Source: Pseudomonas silesiensis (GTDB lineage Bacteria > Pseudomonadota > Gammaproteobacteria > Pseudomonadales > Pseudomonadaceae). From it: a stretch of DNA of 64,000 nucleotides. How positions within the stretch are numbered: position 1 is the stretch's first letter; every line of letters starts with the position of its first letter. The position numbers and the translations under genes were made by a program. Below, piece by piece: positions 9,316 through 17,965 of the stretch. The notes under the pieces were generated by a model. The model ran no database searches, was not told the origin of the DNA, and was given only the letters and a program-made list of their open reading frames with translations. The DNA is taken from contig NZ_CP014870.1 of the NCBI RefSeq assembly GCF_001661075.1, forward strand, positions 2,562,501-2,626,500, given 5' to 3'.

Positions 9316-9774
9316 ATGCCAACCATTCGCCATGCACACCGACTGCGCACCGGCCGCTATTCAGTGCCGGGTCAGGTCTACCTGATTACATCCATTGTTC
9401 AGAACCGGGACCCCGTATTCAAAGACTTTGAACAGGGTCGCCTGGTGGTTGATGCGTTGAGAAAAGCTCAGCAAGAAGAGCTGGCCCTTTCGCTGGCCTG
9501 GGTTGTTATGCCGGATCATCTTCATTGGCTGATCGAGCTCAAGGACAGCACGCTCACTTTCGTGATGGCGAGGACAAAATCTCGCATTACGTTCGCGTTG
9601 AATCGCTCGATCGGGCGTGATGGACCACTCTGGCAACATGGCTTTCATGACCGGGCCATCCGCAGGGAGGAAGACCTGCAGGCCGTGGCCCGCTATATCG
9701 TCGCCAATCCGTTGAGGGCAGGGTTGGTCGAGAGAATCGGAGATTATCCATTGTGGGATGCCGTGTGGCTGTAG
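9316..9774 (+). CDS. REP-associated tyrosine transposase (RAYT)
   Basis: A 152-residue Y1/HUH-type single-strand transposase. The metal-binding HUH motif appears as MPDHLHWL (His68, His70), and the predicted nucleophile is Tyr127 in ARYIVANPLRAG, the standard RAYT arrangement. The N-terminal RLRTGRYSVPGQVYLIT and DGPLWQHGFHDRAIR are also characteristic. RAYTs bind and cleave REP hairpins and are thought to have spread them. Here the gene lies between REP islands, and its own TAG stop (9772-9774) is the TAG of the next REP core. AAGGAGG at 9302-9308 marks the start. The length and motifs look intact, so it may be active. Confidence 0.93.
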   Translation: MPTIRHAHRLRTGRYSVPGQVYLITSIVQNRDPVFKDFEQGRLVVDALRKAQQEELALSLAWVVMPDHLHWLIELKDSTLTFVMARTKSRITFALNRSIGRDGPLWQHGFHDRAIRREEDLQAVARYIVANPLRAGLVERIGDYPLWDAVWL

Positions 9775-9856
9775 GAGCCAGGCTTGCCGGCGAACTGGGC
9801 GCAGCGGTGTATCTGTTGCACCGTTATCGTTCTTCGCGGGCAAGCCTCGCTCCTAC
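9771..9856. repeat. REP pair (BIME) directly after the RAYT gene
   Basis: One forward REP core starting inside the RAYT stop codon and one inverted core (GCGGGCAAGCCTCGCTCCTAC) are separated by the usual linker, forming a symmetrical two-REP unit. With island 2 it brackets the transposase gene. Confidence 0.9.
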
Positions 9857-9865
9857 AGGCTCATC

Positions 9866-9902
9866 AAAAAAAAACCGCTGGAACCTCACAGGTTTCCAGC
9901 GG
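9866..9902 (-). terminator. Rho-independent terminator of the MFS gene
   Basis: Read on the minus strand, CCGCTGGAA and TTCCAGCGG form a 9-bp stem followed by nine T residues. It lies 22 nt after the MFS stop codon. Confidence 0.9.
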
Positions 9903-9924
9903 CGCGATGGTATGGGGAGGAGGG

Positions 9925-11250
9925 TCAGGCAGTCACGGCCTGGTTCGGTGCGGACCGCGGGGCGGGGCTCTTCATATGTTGGCGGTAACGCGGCAGCGCC
10001 AGGGTCAGGAACACGCTGGCCAGCACCAGCATTGATACCGACGAAGCCAGGGCATAGCGCAGGGATTCAGTGCCCAGGGTCGGCACGAAGAAGTCGCTGA
10101 GCATGCCTACAAACAGCGGCCCGACACCGACGCCCAGCAGGGTCATGGACATGACGAAAATCGCCGTGGCCTGGGCCAGTCGCGTGGACGGAAACAGGTG
10201 GGTAATGGCGCTCAGGCACGGTGTTGCCCACCACACACCGAAGAAGGCAAAGGCGCTGTAGAACAGGAACGCCTGTGGCACCGCGATGCTGCCGATATGG
10301 AACGCCGTACCCTGGGGCCAGAGGAAGTACGCCAGGGCGAAGGGGATGCTGATCAACGTGCCCAGTAGTGGCACGCCGATTTGCCAGCCGACATCGCGCC
10401 GCGCCATGCGGTCGGTGAGCATGCCGCACATCAGGGTGCCGACGGTCGCACCGGTGCCGCCCACCACGCCCACCAGGAACCCGGCCTCTTGCAGGTTGAG
10501 GCCGTGGGAACGGATCAGGAAGCTCGGGCTCCAGGTGCCGATGGCGTAGCCGGCAATCGCCGCCGCGCCGCCGGTGAGTACCAGGCACAGGAACGAGGGC
10601 ATGCGAAACAGCTCGACGAGGGTCTTGAGCCAGCCATCCTGTTGCGCCGCGACGTTGCCCAGCGGCACTGCGCGCTTGGGTGCCCGCACGGTCAGCAGCA
10701 GAAGCAGGCCCAGGAAGATGCCGGGTGCACCGATCAGCAAGAAGGCGTAGCGCCAGCCGTGATGCTGGGCGATCCAGCCGCCCAGGCCCAGGCCAACTAT
10801 CGCCCCCAGGCTGGAACCGAGCATCAGCACCGACAGGGCAGTGGAACGGCGGTTCGCCGGGTACAAATCCGAGACCATGGCCACCGACGGCGCCGTACCG
10901 CCGGCCTCACCAACGGCCACGCCGATCCGCGCCAGAACCAGGGTCAAAAAGCTGCCCGCCATGCCGCAGAGCATGGTCATCAGGCTCCAGGCGATGCAGC
11001 TGAAGGCGATCACCGGCTTGCGCCCGATGCGGTCCGACAGGCGCCCCAACGGGAAGCCGAACACGGTGTAGAACACTGCGAAGGTCACCCCCGACAGCAG
11101 GCCGATGCCGGTGTCGGAAATGCCGAATTCGAGCTTCACCGGTTCGATCAGGATCGCCATCAACTGGCGGTCGATGTAGTTGAACACATAGATGCTGGCG
11201 AGCACGAACAGCGCGTAGTGCGTTCGCCATGTCACGGGGGGTTGGTTCAC
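9925..11250 (-). CDS. MFS transporter (spinster/organic-acid type)
   Basis: A 441-residue, 12-helix major facilitator. The loop 2-3 signature GRLSDRIGRKP follows the second helix, and ARIGVAVGEAGGTAPS lies in helix 4, both usual for this family. It could import steroid substrates or export intermediates; neither is shown by sequence. I prefer the GTG at 11250, with GGGAG 8 nt upstream, because the TesR-type box at 11311-11329 overlaps the alternative ATG at 11313, so the promoter would lie inside a longer gene. With the longer start the protein gains 21 hydrophilic residues. It is a single-gene unit with its own terminator. Confidence 0.85.
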   Translation of the reverse strand: MNQPPVTWRTHYALFVLASIYVFNYIDRQLMAILIEPVKLEFGISDTGIGLLSGVTFAVFYTVFGFPLGRLSDRIGRKPVIAFSCIAWSLMTMLCGMAGSFLTLVLARIGVAVGEAGGTAPSVAMVSDLYPANRRSTALSVLMLGSSLGAIVGLGLGGWIAQHHGWRYAFLLIGAPGIFLGLLLLLTVRAPKRAVPLGNVAAQQDGWLKTLVELFRMPSFLCLVLTGGAAAIAGYAIGTWSPSFLIRSHGLNLQEAGFLVGVVGGTGATVGTLMCGMLTDRMARRDVGWQIGVPLLGTLISIPFALAYFLWPQGTAFHIGSIAVPQAFLFYSAFAFFGVWWATPCLSAITHLFPSTRLAQATAIFVMSMTLLGVGVGPLFVGMLSDFFVPTLGTESLRYALASSVSMLVLASVFLTLALPRYRQHMKSPAPRSAPNQAVTA

Positions 11251-11310
11251 TGCGGGTGCTCCCGGTTTTGTTCTGGTTGCCGCGATGCTCGGCTTGTCGC
11301 GGTTTTTTTT

Positions 11311-11329
11311 CATCGTCCGTTCAGACCAT
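11311..11329 (-). promoter_or_regulatory. TesR-type 19-bp box for the MFS gene
   Basis: On the minus strand the site reads ATGGTCTGAACGGACGATG, with an exact GTC-N6-GACGATG core. An AGCATC hexamer begins 21 nt later. The core and most of the spacer are identical to the minus-strand box in front of hsaD (41032-41050). The terminal ATG is the alternative start codon of the MFS gene. Confidence 0.7.
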
Positions 11330-11353
11330 CTTTTTCGTCCCCGGCTGGTCTCC

Positions 11354-11946
11354 TGTAGGAGCCAGGCTTGCCGGCGAAGAACGATGACGCGGTGTTTCAG
11401 ATGCACCGCGGCGTGACATTCGCCGGCAAGCCTGGCTCCCACAAGCGGTGTTTCAGATGCACCGCGGCGTGACATTCGCCGGCAAGCCTGGCTCCCACAA
11501 GCGGTGTTTCAGATGCACCGCGGCGTGACATTCGCCGGCAAGCCTGGCTCCCACAAGCGGTGTTTCAGATGCACCGCGGCGTGACATTCGCCGGCAAGCC
11601 TGGCTCCCACAAGCGGTGTTTCAGATGCACCGCGGCGTGACATTCGCCGGCAAGCCTGGCTCCCACAAGCGGTGTTTCAGATGCACCGCGGCGTGACATT
11701 CGCCGGCAAGCCTGGCTCCCACAAGCGGTGTTTCAGATGCACCGCGGCGTGACATTCGCCGGTATGCCTGGCTCCCACAAGCGGTGTTTCAGATGCACCG
11801 CGGCGTGACATTCGCCGGCGAGCCTGGCTCCCACAAGCGGTGTTTCAGATGCACCGCGGCGTGACATTCGCCGGCGAGCCTGGCTCCTACAAGCGGTGTG
11901 TCAGATGTATCGCGGTGTCCCGTTCGCCGGCGAGTCTGGCTCCTAC
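11354..11946. repeat. REP-derived tandem array with a 56-bp unit
   Basis: A forward REP at 11355 is followed by about ten head-to-tail units of exactly 56 bp, beginning with GCGGTGTTTCAGATGCACCG at 11389, 11445, 11501, 11557, 11613, 11669, 11725, 11781, 11837 and 11893. Each unit holds one inverted REP core and half of the usual linker. Most units are identical; the last three to four differ by single bases (for example GGTATGCC and GGCGAGCC). The reading frames across it are repeat artefacts. It is too uniform for CRISPR, since no unique spacers are present. Confidence 0.93.
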
Positions 11947-11993
11947 GTGCGTACAAACGATGCGGTATCGGGATCGCCTTGTCGATAGCGAAC

Positions 11994-12012
11994 CTAGTCT
12001 TGTCGGACGATG
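11994..12012 (+). promoter_or_regulatory. TesR-type 19-bp box in front of the OYE-CoA ligase operon
   Basis: CTAGTCTTGTCGGACGATG has an exact GTC-N6-GACGATG core. ATCATT begins 21 nt later. The first start codon lies 114 nt downstream. Confidence 0.72.
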
Positions 12013-12126
12013 TTTCGCTCGCGCTCAACGTCAATCATTCAGCCCATATCCGCTGGTATGTCAGCACTTGCCCAAGCTGTGGCAAGCCCTGCGACAGCCT
12101 GAAAACAAAGAAGCTGAGGAATTGAA

Positions 12127-13212
12127 ATGAGCGTCTTGTTCGAGCCGGTCACCCTGGGCGAGCTGCAACTGGCCAACCGTATTGTCATGGCGCCCATGAC
12201 CCGCAGCCGCGCCCTTGCCGATGCAGTACCCGGTAGCGAGATGGTCGAGTACTACCGTCAGCGCGCCAGTGCCGGGTTGATCGTGGCCGAGGGCACCGCG
12301 CCGTCCGCCAGTGGCCTGGGCTATTGCCGCACCCCTGCGATCTACAGCAACCAGCAGATCGCCGGCTGGCAGCGGGTTACCGAGGCCGTGCATGCCGAGG
12401 GCGGGTGCATCGTCCTGCAACTGATGCACGTCGGCCGCGCTGCCAGCCAGCACAACAAACCGGCAGGCGCTGCGACGGTGGCCCCTTCGGCGCTGCGTGC
12501 GCGGACCCAGGTGTTCAGTGACGCCGCCGGCCTGGTCGATACCGACGAGCCACAGGCGTTGACTCTTCAGGGTATTGACGAGGCCATCGAAGACTATCGC
12601 CAGGCCGCATTGAATGCGCGCCTGGCAGGCTTCGACGGTGTCGAGCTGCACTGCACCAGCGGTTACCTGCCAATGCAATTCATGGCCTCTGGCAGCAATC
12701 AACGCAGCGATGCCTACGGCGGCGATGTGACCGGGCGGGTGCGTTTTGCCAAGGAAGTGATCGAGGCCATGGCCAGTGCGATTGGCGCTGGACGCGTCGG
12801 CTTTCGCCTGTGCCCCGGTAATCCCTACAACGACATCGACGACCAGGATCCGGCTGCCACGGCGGCCGCCTTGTGTGAGGCCGTGGCGCCGTTAGGCCTG
12901 GCTTACCTGCACATCATGCGCTCGCCACTGGCAGACCTCAATGCCTTCGCCCTGGCGCGTCAACACAGCCCTCATGCGTTGATTCTCAACGATGGTTTCG
13001 ACGGTCCTTCGGCCAGTGCCGCTCTCGCGTCGGGCGAGGGGGCTGCGGTGTCGTTTGCTCGTCACTTTATTGCCAACCCCGATCTGGTGGAGCGCTTGAA
13101 GCGAGGCCTGCCGCTGACTCGCTTCGACCGCAAGACGCTTTATACGCCGGGTTCGGCCGGTTACTCGGATTACCCCGCCTATCAAGCCAATGCCCAGGAG
13201 GTGGCGCAATGA
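12127..13212 (+). CDS. Old-yellow-enzyme family flavin reductase
   Basis: A 361-residue FMN-dependent TIM-barrel reductase of full OYE length. The N-terminal NRIVMAPMTRSRA and the barrel segment SNQRSDAYGG are typical. The substrate-anchoring motif normally written HxxN/H-GYL reads HCTSGYL near residue 177: the first His and the catalytic Tyr are kept but the second anchor is Ser, so carbonyl binding may differ. OYE-like enzymes reduce or isomerise enones such as 3-keto-4-ene steroids. It is translationally coupled (ATGA) to a bile-acid-type CoA ligase gene, implying action on ring A or on the side chain of an incoming steroid acid. The substrate is unproven. Confidence 0.82.
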   Translation: MSVLFEPVTLGELQLANRIVMAPMTRSRALADAVPGSEMVEYYRQRASAGLIVAEGTAPSASGLGYCRTPAIYSNQQIAGWQRVTEAVHAEGGCIVLQLMHVGRAASQHNKPAGAATVAPSALRARTQVFSDAAGLVDTDEPQALTLQGIDEAIEDYRQAALNARLAGFDGVELHCTSGYLPMQFMASGSNQRSDAYGGDVTGRVRFAKEVIEAMASAIGAGRVGFRLCPGNPYNDIDDQDPAATAAALCEAVAPLGLAYLHIMRSPLADLNAFALARQHSPHALILNDGFDGPSASAALASGEGAAVSFARHFIANPDLVERLKRGLPLTRFDRKTLYTPGSAGYSDYPAYQANAQEVAQ

Positions 13213-15062
13213 ACCTGAACGACTTGCCCAACGTCCTGCCGGCCCATCCGGTACCACGGGAGCAGACACAGGCGCTGCTCGACCAGCGCTCGATCGCCGC
13301 CGGGCAGATCAAGCCGAAAGACCTCTACACCTTGGCTGACCGTCTGGAGCAGAAGGTTGCTGAGCAGGGTGAGCACACGTTTCTGATCTATGGCGAGCAG
13401 ACCCTTAGCTACTTTGAGGTCGATGCGCGGGCCAATCAGATGGCTCACACGTTTTATGCCAATGGTCTGCGCGCCGGCGATGTCTGCGCCCTGGCCATGG
13501 AGAACCGCCCGGCGTTTTTCTGCACCTGGTTCGGCCTGGTCAAGCTCGGGGTCGTGGTGGCATTCATCAACACTCAGGTCAGCGGTCGCCCGCTGCTGCA
13601 TGCGTTGCAAACCACCGAAGCCAAGGCGTTGGTGATAGGCGAAGAATGCCTGGCCAATGTGCAGGCCACCGAAGGCTTTCCGGACCTGCCATGCTGGCTG
13701 ATACGCGACGCGGAAAATCCCTGGACAGGGCCGCTGCCCAAGAGCGTCGACGGGCATTTCGATGCGCGTCTGGAAAAAGCCCCGCGCACGTCGTTTCCCC
13801 GTGATATCCGCGCGCACATCGAAGCGCAAGCCTCGACCCTGCTGATCTTCACCTCGGGCACTACGGGCTTGCCCAAGGCGGCGCGCTACAGCCACATGCG
13901 CTGGATGTCCTCGGGCGATGTGATGGAAACCACTCTGCAAGCCACTTGCGAGGATGTGTTCTATTGCTGTCTGCCGCTGTACCACGGCGCCGCTGCCACG
14001 TCGGTGACCTCCACCGCCCTGCGGGTGGGCGCTGCCATCGTGGTGCGCCGCAAGTTCAGCGTGCGAGAGTTCTGGAAGGACGTCGCGCGTCATCAGATCA
14101 GCATCTTCCAGTATATCGGTGAGATCTGCCGCTACCTGCTCAATCAGCCGGTGCAAACGGGTGAGCGCGAGCACAGTCTGCGCTGCATGCTTGGTGCCGG
14201 GCTGTCACCGGACTCCTGGCAGCGCTGGCTGGAGCGCTTCGGTCCGATCCAGGTGTTCGAGGGTTGGGGCGCCACCGAGGCCAATACCTCGGTGATCAAC
14301 GTCGACAACTATTTCGGTTCCTGCGGCCGGGTGCCGGACTGGAACAAAACCAACCTGCGGCTGGTGCGGTACGACATCGAAAACGACTGCCACCCACGGG
14401 ACGAAAACGGTTTCTATCAAGTCTGCAAAGTGGGCGAGATCGGTGAGGCCATGGGCTTTATCGTCGATCACCCTGAGATCGGTGGCGGACGTTTCGAGGG
14501 CTACACCTCAAGCGAGGCCACCGAGAGCAAAATCCGCCGCAATGTGTTTCGCGAGGGCGATGCCTACTGGAGCTCCGGCGACTTGCTGCGCGAGGACGCC
14601 GACGGTTACTGCTACTTCGTCGACCGCATCGGCGATACCTATCGCTGGAAGAGCGAGAACGTTTCGACCCTGGAAGTGGCGGACGCGCTGAGCGATCTGT
14701 CGGGCCTGGAGCTGATCAACGTCTATGGCGTCCAGGTGCCGGGCCATGAAGGACGCGCCGGCATGGCCGCCGTGCTCATGCAGGAGGGCCAGGCGTTCGA
14801 TCCGGACGCTCTGTACCGCCTGACCGAAACGCGCTTGCCGCGCTATGCGACCCCGGTGTTCGTGCGAGTCACCCAGTCGGCGGACCTGACGGCCAGCTTC
14901 AAGCTGCGCAAGGTCGATCTACAGCGCCAGGGCTACTGCCCGACCCGTTGCAGCGATCCGCTGTTCATCCGCGACGAGCAAGCCCGCACCTATGTGCCCT
15001 ATTCGGTAGAGGCCCTGACGCGGGCCGGCCTGACGCCTTTCGCGGTGGCCGACCATGGCTGA
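13209..15062 (+). CDS. Steroid/bile-acid CoA ligase (FATP/VLCS-type acyl-CoA synthetase)
   Basis: A 617-residue ANL ligase of the long FATP-like branch. The P-loop FTSGTTGLPKAARYSH lies near residue 213. The unusual EGWGATEANTS motif near 351 replaces YGxTE, and FREGDAYWSSGDLL near 455 and DRIGDTYRWKSENVST near 475 are hallmarks of the FATP/bile-acid-CoA-ligase branch. It should convert a C24 bile acid or similar carboxylate to its CoA thioester. The start overlaps the OYE stop (ATGA at 13209-13212), and its own 3' end overlaps the hydrolase start by 8 nt. It is the best candidate in the window for the initial activation of an intact side chain. Confidence 0.83.
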   Translation: MNLNDLPNVLPAHPVPREQTQALLDQRSIAAGQIKPKDLYTLADRLEQKVAEQGEHTFLIYGEQTLSYFEVDARANQMAHTFYANGLRAGDVCALAMENRPAFFCTWFGLVKLGVVVAFINTQVSGRPLLHALQTTEAKALVIGEECLANVQATEGFPDLPCWLIRDAENPWTGPLPKSVDGHFDARLEKAPRTSFPRDIRAHIEAQASTLLIFTSGTTGLPKAARYSHMRWMSSGDVMETTLQATCEDVFYCCLPLYHGAAATSVTSTALRVGAAIVVRRKFSVREFWKDVARHQISIFQYIGEICRYLLNQPVQTGEREHSLRCMLGAGLSPDSWQRWLERFGPIQVFEGWGATEANTSVINVDNYFGSCGRVPDWNKTNLRLVRYDIENDCHPRDENGFYQVCKVGEIGEAMGFIVDHPEIGGGRFEGYTSSEATESKIRRNVFREGDAYWSSGDLLREDADGYCYFVDRIGDTYRWKSENVSTLEVADALSDLSGLELINVYGVQVPGHEGRAGMAAVLMQEGQAFDPDALYRLTETRLPRYATPVFVRVTQSADLTASFKLRKVDLQRQGYCPTRCSDPLFIRDEQARTYVPYSVEALTRAGLTPFAVADHG

Positions 15063-16140
15063 TCTCGACGACAACGGTCACGAACTGCGCGGCGGCCTGC
15101 GGTATCCATGGCCTCAGGCGCCTGATTCCGGGCAGGTGCGCGAAGTGGCGCCAGGGGTGTGGTGGTTGCGTATGCCGCTGCCGTTTCGCCTGGACCACAT
15201 CAACCTCTACCTGCTGCGCCATACCGACGGCTGGGTAGTGGTAGACACCGGCATGAACACCGAGCAGACCCGCGAAGTCTGGGACCGGGTGCTGAATGAA
15301 GTGTGTGCTGGCCTGCCGGTGTTGGCAGTGGTCTGCACCCACTTTCACTCCGACCATGCCGGGGTGGCCGCATGGCTTTCGGAGCGTTTTCAATGCCCGG
15401 TGTACATGACCGCCAGCGAGTTCCAGTCGTTGCACGTCAAATTTCCCGCCGGTCAACCACCGGGTTGGGACTTCCTCGACTTCTACCGCAAGGCCGGCGT
15501 GGCTGACGAGCAAAGCAGCGAGATGTTCGCGGTGATGAGCAACGCCCATTTTCTGCCCGCGCCGCTGAACCATTACCGCCGTTTGCGCGAGGGCAGCCTT
15601 CTGAATATCGGTGGCCGCACCTGGCAGGTGGTCATCGGGCGCGGCCACTCGCCGGAACATGCCTGTCTGTATGCCGCCGATGACGGCTTGTTGATCTCCG
15701 GCGACCAGGTGTTGCCGCGCATCACTTCTACCGTCGGCGTACATGCCACGGAGCCGTTGGCCAACCCGCTGCTCGACTGGCTCGACTCCATCGAGCACCT
15801 GCGCAGCTTGCCCGACAGCGTGCTGGTGCTGCCGGCGCACGAGCGGCCGTTTTTCAATTTGCATGAGCGCCTGGATCAGCTGGAGGCCCATCACCGCGGG
15901 CATCTGGCGCAGATGCTGGCCAACTGTGACGAGCCGCGCACCGTGCTCGAACTGATGGCCGTGTTGTTTCCCAGGTTGTCGGGTCGTTTCGACGAACTGA
16001 TGGCGCTGGGCGAAACGTTGGCCCATGCCAACTACCTGGTGGCCGCAGGGTCGCTTGCGCGGGAAGAGGACCGGGGGTGTTTTCGCTACCGGCGTGCTGT
16101 AAGGGGAGCGTGCGCTGTTACACCGCTCAACGTGTTTTGA
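15055..16140 (+). CDS. Metallo-beta-lactamase-fold hydrolase
   Basis: A 361-residue metallo-beta-lactamase-fold protein with the metal motif THFHSDHAG near residue 96, a downstream GRGHSPEHACLY near 201 and GDQVLPR near 222, giving a complete two-metal ligand set. The fold includes thioesterases, lactonases and glyoxalase II. Overlapping translation with a CoA ligase gene suggests a steroid-CoA thioesterase that recycles CoA from dead-end thioesters, or a lactonase; this is inference. A short palindrome (16124-16145) overlaps the stop codon but has no T-run. Confidence 0.8.
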   Translation: MADLDDNGHELRGGLRYPWPQAPDSGQVREVAPGVWWLRMPLPFRLDHINLYLLRHTDGWVVVDTGMNTEQTREVWDRVLNEVCAGLPVLAVVCTHFHSDHAGVAAWLSERFQCPVYMTASEFQSLHVKFPAGQPPGWDFLDFYRKAGVADEQSSEMFAVMSNAHFLPAPLNHYRRLREGSLLNIGGRTWQVVIGRGHSPEHACLYAADDGLLISGDQVLPRITSTVGVHATEPLANPLLDWLDSIEHLRSLPDSVLVLPAHERPFFNLHERLDQLEAHHRGHLAQMLANCDEPRTVLELMAVLFPRLSGRFDELMALGETLAHANYLVAAGSLAREEDRGCFRYRRAVRGACAVTPLNVF

Positions 16141-16207
16141 GCGGATGGCACGGCAGCAGTGTTGAACATTCCAGGCAGCCAACCGGTTGCCCTTGAGGAG
16201 AATCAGT

Positions 16208-17872
16208 GTGATCAACAACAAAAATAACTCTAAGGTCATGGTTTCGAGCGCATTTCAGGTCAGCAGCCTGGCGGCGGCGATTGCGCTGGTGTCCACGCCG
16301 GTATGGGCCGGCGATACGATCGAGTTCGACAACGGTTTGACCATGGACTGGTCGGTGACCACCAGCTACGGCATCGGTATGCGCACCGGCAGTCAGAGCG
16401 ATCGCTTGCTGACGGTCAACGCTGACGACGCTAACCGCAACTTCGATAGTGGCAGCCTGACCACCAACCGCGTGGGTGCGCTCGGCGAAATAATCCTGCG
16501 CAAGGACAACTACGGCGCCGTGGTGCGCGGCAGTACCTTCTACGACGACGTCTACCACAGCGGGAACGATAATGACTCGCCCGCCACCGTGAACAAAAGC
16601 GGCAGCAACGACGAGTTCACCAGCGACACCCGTTACTACAGCGGCGGTCGTAGCAAACTGCTGGATGCCTATGTGTTCAGCGGCTGGCGCTTCGACAACG
16701 ACACCATGCTCGACGTCAAGGCCGGGCGGCATATCGAGTCCTGGGGCGAAAGTTTGTTCTACCCGGGTGTGAACGGCGTACAAAACCCCTCCGATGCAGT
16801 AAAAGCGTCCCAGCCGGGTGTTGAAGTCAAGGAAATACTCTTGCCGGTGGGCCAGTTCTCCGGCTCGTTCCGACTGAACCCCCAGCTGACATTCGGTGCA
16901 TACGTGCAATACGAATGGAAGGGCACCGAACTGCCGCCGGTGGGTAGCTACCTGTCGAGCAGTGACGTGGTTGGCCCCGGTCGCGAGTTCATCTACGCCA
17001 ACGGCCAGAAGATCGCTTACCGCGGCACCGACGAACCGCGCGATAGCGGCCAGTGGGGCGTGCAGGTGCGCTACCGCCCGGTACCGGCCATCGAGGTGTC
17101 GTTGTTCCACGTCAACTACCACGACAAGAACCCGGCCACCGCTCTGGTCGGCTACGACCCGCTGCCGGTGGGCGGTGGCCTCAACGCCTTCGTCAGCAAT
17201 GGTTACCGGATCAAGTACTTCGAAGACATCAAGCTGACCGGCATCGCCGCCTCGACCAAGATCGGCGACACCCAGGTCGGCGCCGAATGGTCGTACCGCG
17301 ACGGTGCGCCAGTGATGGTCAATACCGGCCTTGGCGCGGTGCCGTCCAAGGGCAAGGGCCAGCAAATGCAGCTGTCGGCGATCCGTATCCTGGGGAACCG
17401 CCCCTGGGCCAGCCAGACCACCCTGACTGCTGAAGTCATCCGTGTGCAGGTCGACAGCGTCGAATCCACTTCGGCGGCGCCCAACCTCCAAGGCGTGAAC
17501 CTGCTGCCCTCCCTGACACCTCTAGTGGCGTCTTCCGATGACTATACCTACAGCACAGCCGCGGGCTTCCGCACCAAGTCTTCCAGCGCCTACACCCTGG
17601 GCGCATCGTTCAGTTATCCGGGCGTTTTCCAAGGCTGGGATCTGGAAGTGCCCTTCAGTTTCTCCAACGTATTCAGCGGCTCTACCCCCATGTCCGGCAG
17701 CATCTCCGGGGTGCGAGGTGACCGACGCCTGAGCGCGGGCACCACCTTCAAGTACCTGGGCAATCTTGAACTCGGCTTGAGGTACATCAGCTACCTGGGT
17801 GAAGCGGACCCGGTCAACCGTCCGTTCGCCGACCGCGACTACGCCACGTTCTCGATGAAATACACCTTCTGA
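16208..17872 (+). CDS. DUF1302 outer-membrane protein
   Basis: A 554-residue predicted beta-barrel. A signal peptide of about 33 residues ends at VWA/GD. The C-terminal residue is Phe in a KYTF ending, the usual outer-membrane sorting signal. Family landmarks are GRHIESWGESLFYP near residue 175, SGQWGVQVRYR near 282 and YFEDIKLTGIAAS near 341. DUF1302 proteins are thought to assist passage of hydrophobic substrates across the outer membrane. GTG at 16208 is preferred because GAGGAG lies at 16195-16200. A paralogue lies at 36316-37962. No regulatory box lies in the 67-nt gap upstream, so it is probably transcribed with the CoA ligase operon. Confidence 0.85.
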   Translation: MINNKNNSKVMVSSAFQVSSLAAAIALVSTPVWAGDTIEFDNGLTMDWSVTTSYGIGMRTGSQSDRLLTVNADDANRNFDSGSLTTNRVGALGEIILRKDNYGAVVRGSTFYDDVYHSGNDNDSPATVNKSGSNDEFTSDTRYYSGGRSKLLDAYVFSGWRFDNDTMLDVKAGRHIESWGESLFYPGVNGVQNPSDAVKASQPGVEVKEILLPVGQFSGSFRLNPQLTFGAYVQYEWKGTELPPVGSYLSSSDVVGPGREFIYANGQKIAYRGTDEPRDSGQWGVQVRYRPVPAIEVSLFHVNYHDKNPATALVGYDPLPVGGGLNAFVSNGYRIKYFEDIKLTGIAASTKIGDTQVGAEWSYRDGAPVMVNTGLGAVPSKGKGQQMQLSAIRILGNRPWASQTTLTAEVIRVQVDSVESTSAAPNLQGVNLLPSLTPLVASSDDYTYSTAAGFRTKSSSAYTLGASFSYPGVFQGWDLEVPFSFSNVFSGSTPMSGSISGVRGDRRLSAGTTFKYLGNLELGLRYISYLGEADPVNRPFADRDYATFSMKYTF

Positions 17873-17965
17873 TCGACCACACAAGGACCGGGTCGCTTTC
17901 ACCTGCCCGGGCTTTCAACACAACCTGGAAAAGGCCGCAGCGTAACGCTTCGGCATGGAGGCACT

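Noticed and set aside
9316..9774. Insertion sequence with terminal inverted repeats
   Set aside because: The gene is a RAYT; these are domesticated single-copy transposases associated with REPs and no IS ends or target duplications are seen.
11389..11946. Possible CRISPR array from regular repeats
   Set aside because: The 56-bp units are contiguous and contain no unique spacers; no cas genes are present; the units are REP derived.
16124..16145. Palindrome CCGCTCAA...TTGAGCGG as a terminator after the hydrolase gene
   Set aside because: No T-run and it overlaps the stop codon; the downstream DUF1302 gene has no own promoter signal, so transcription probably continues.
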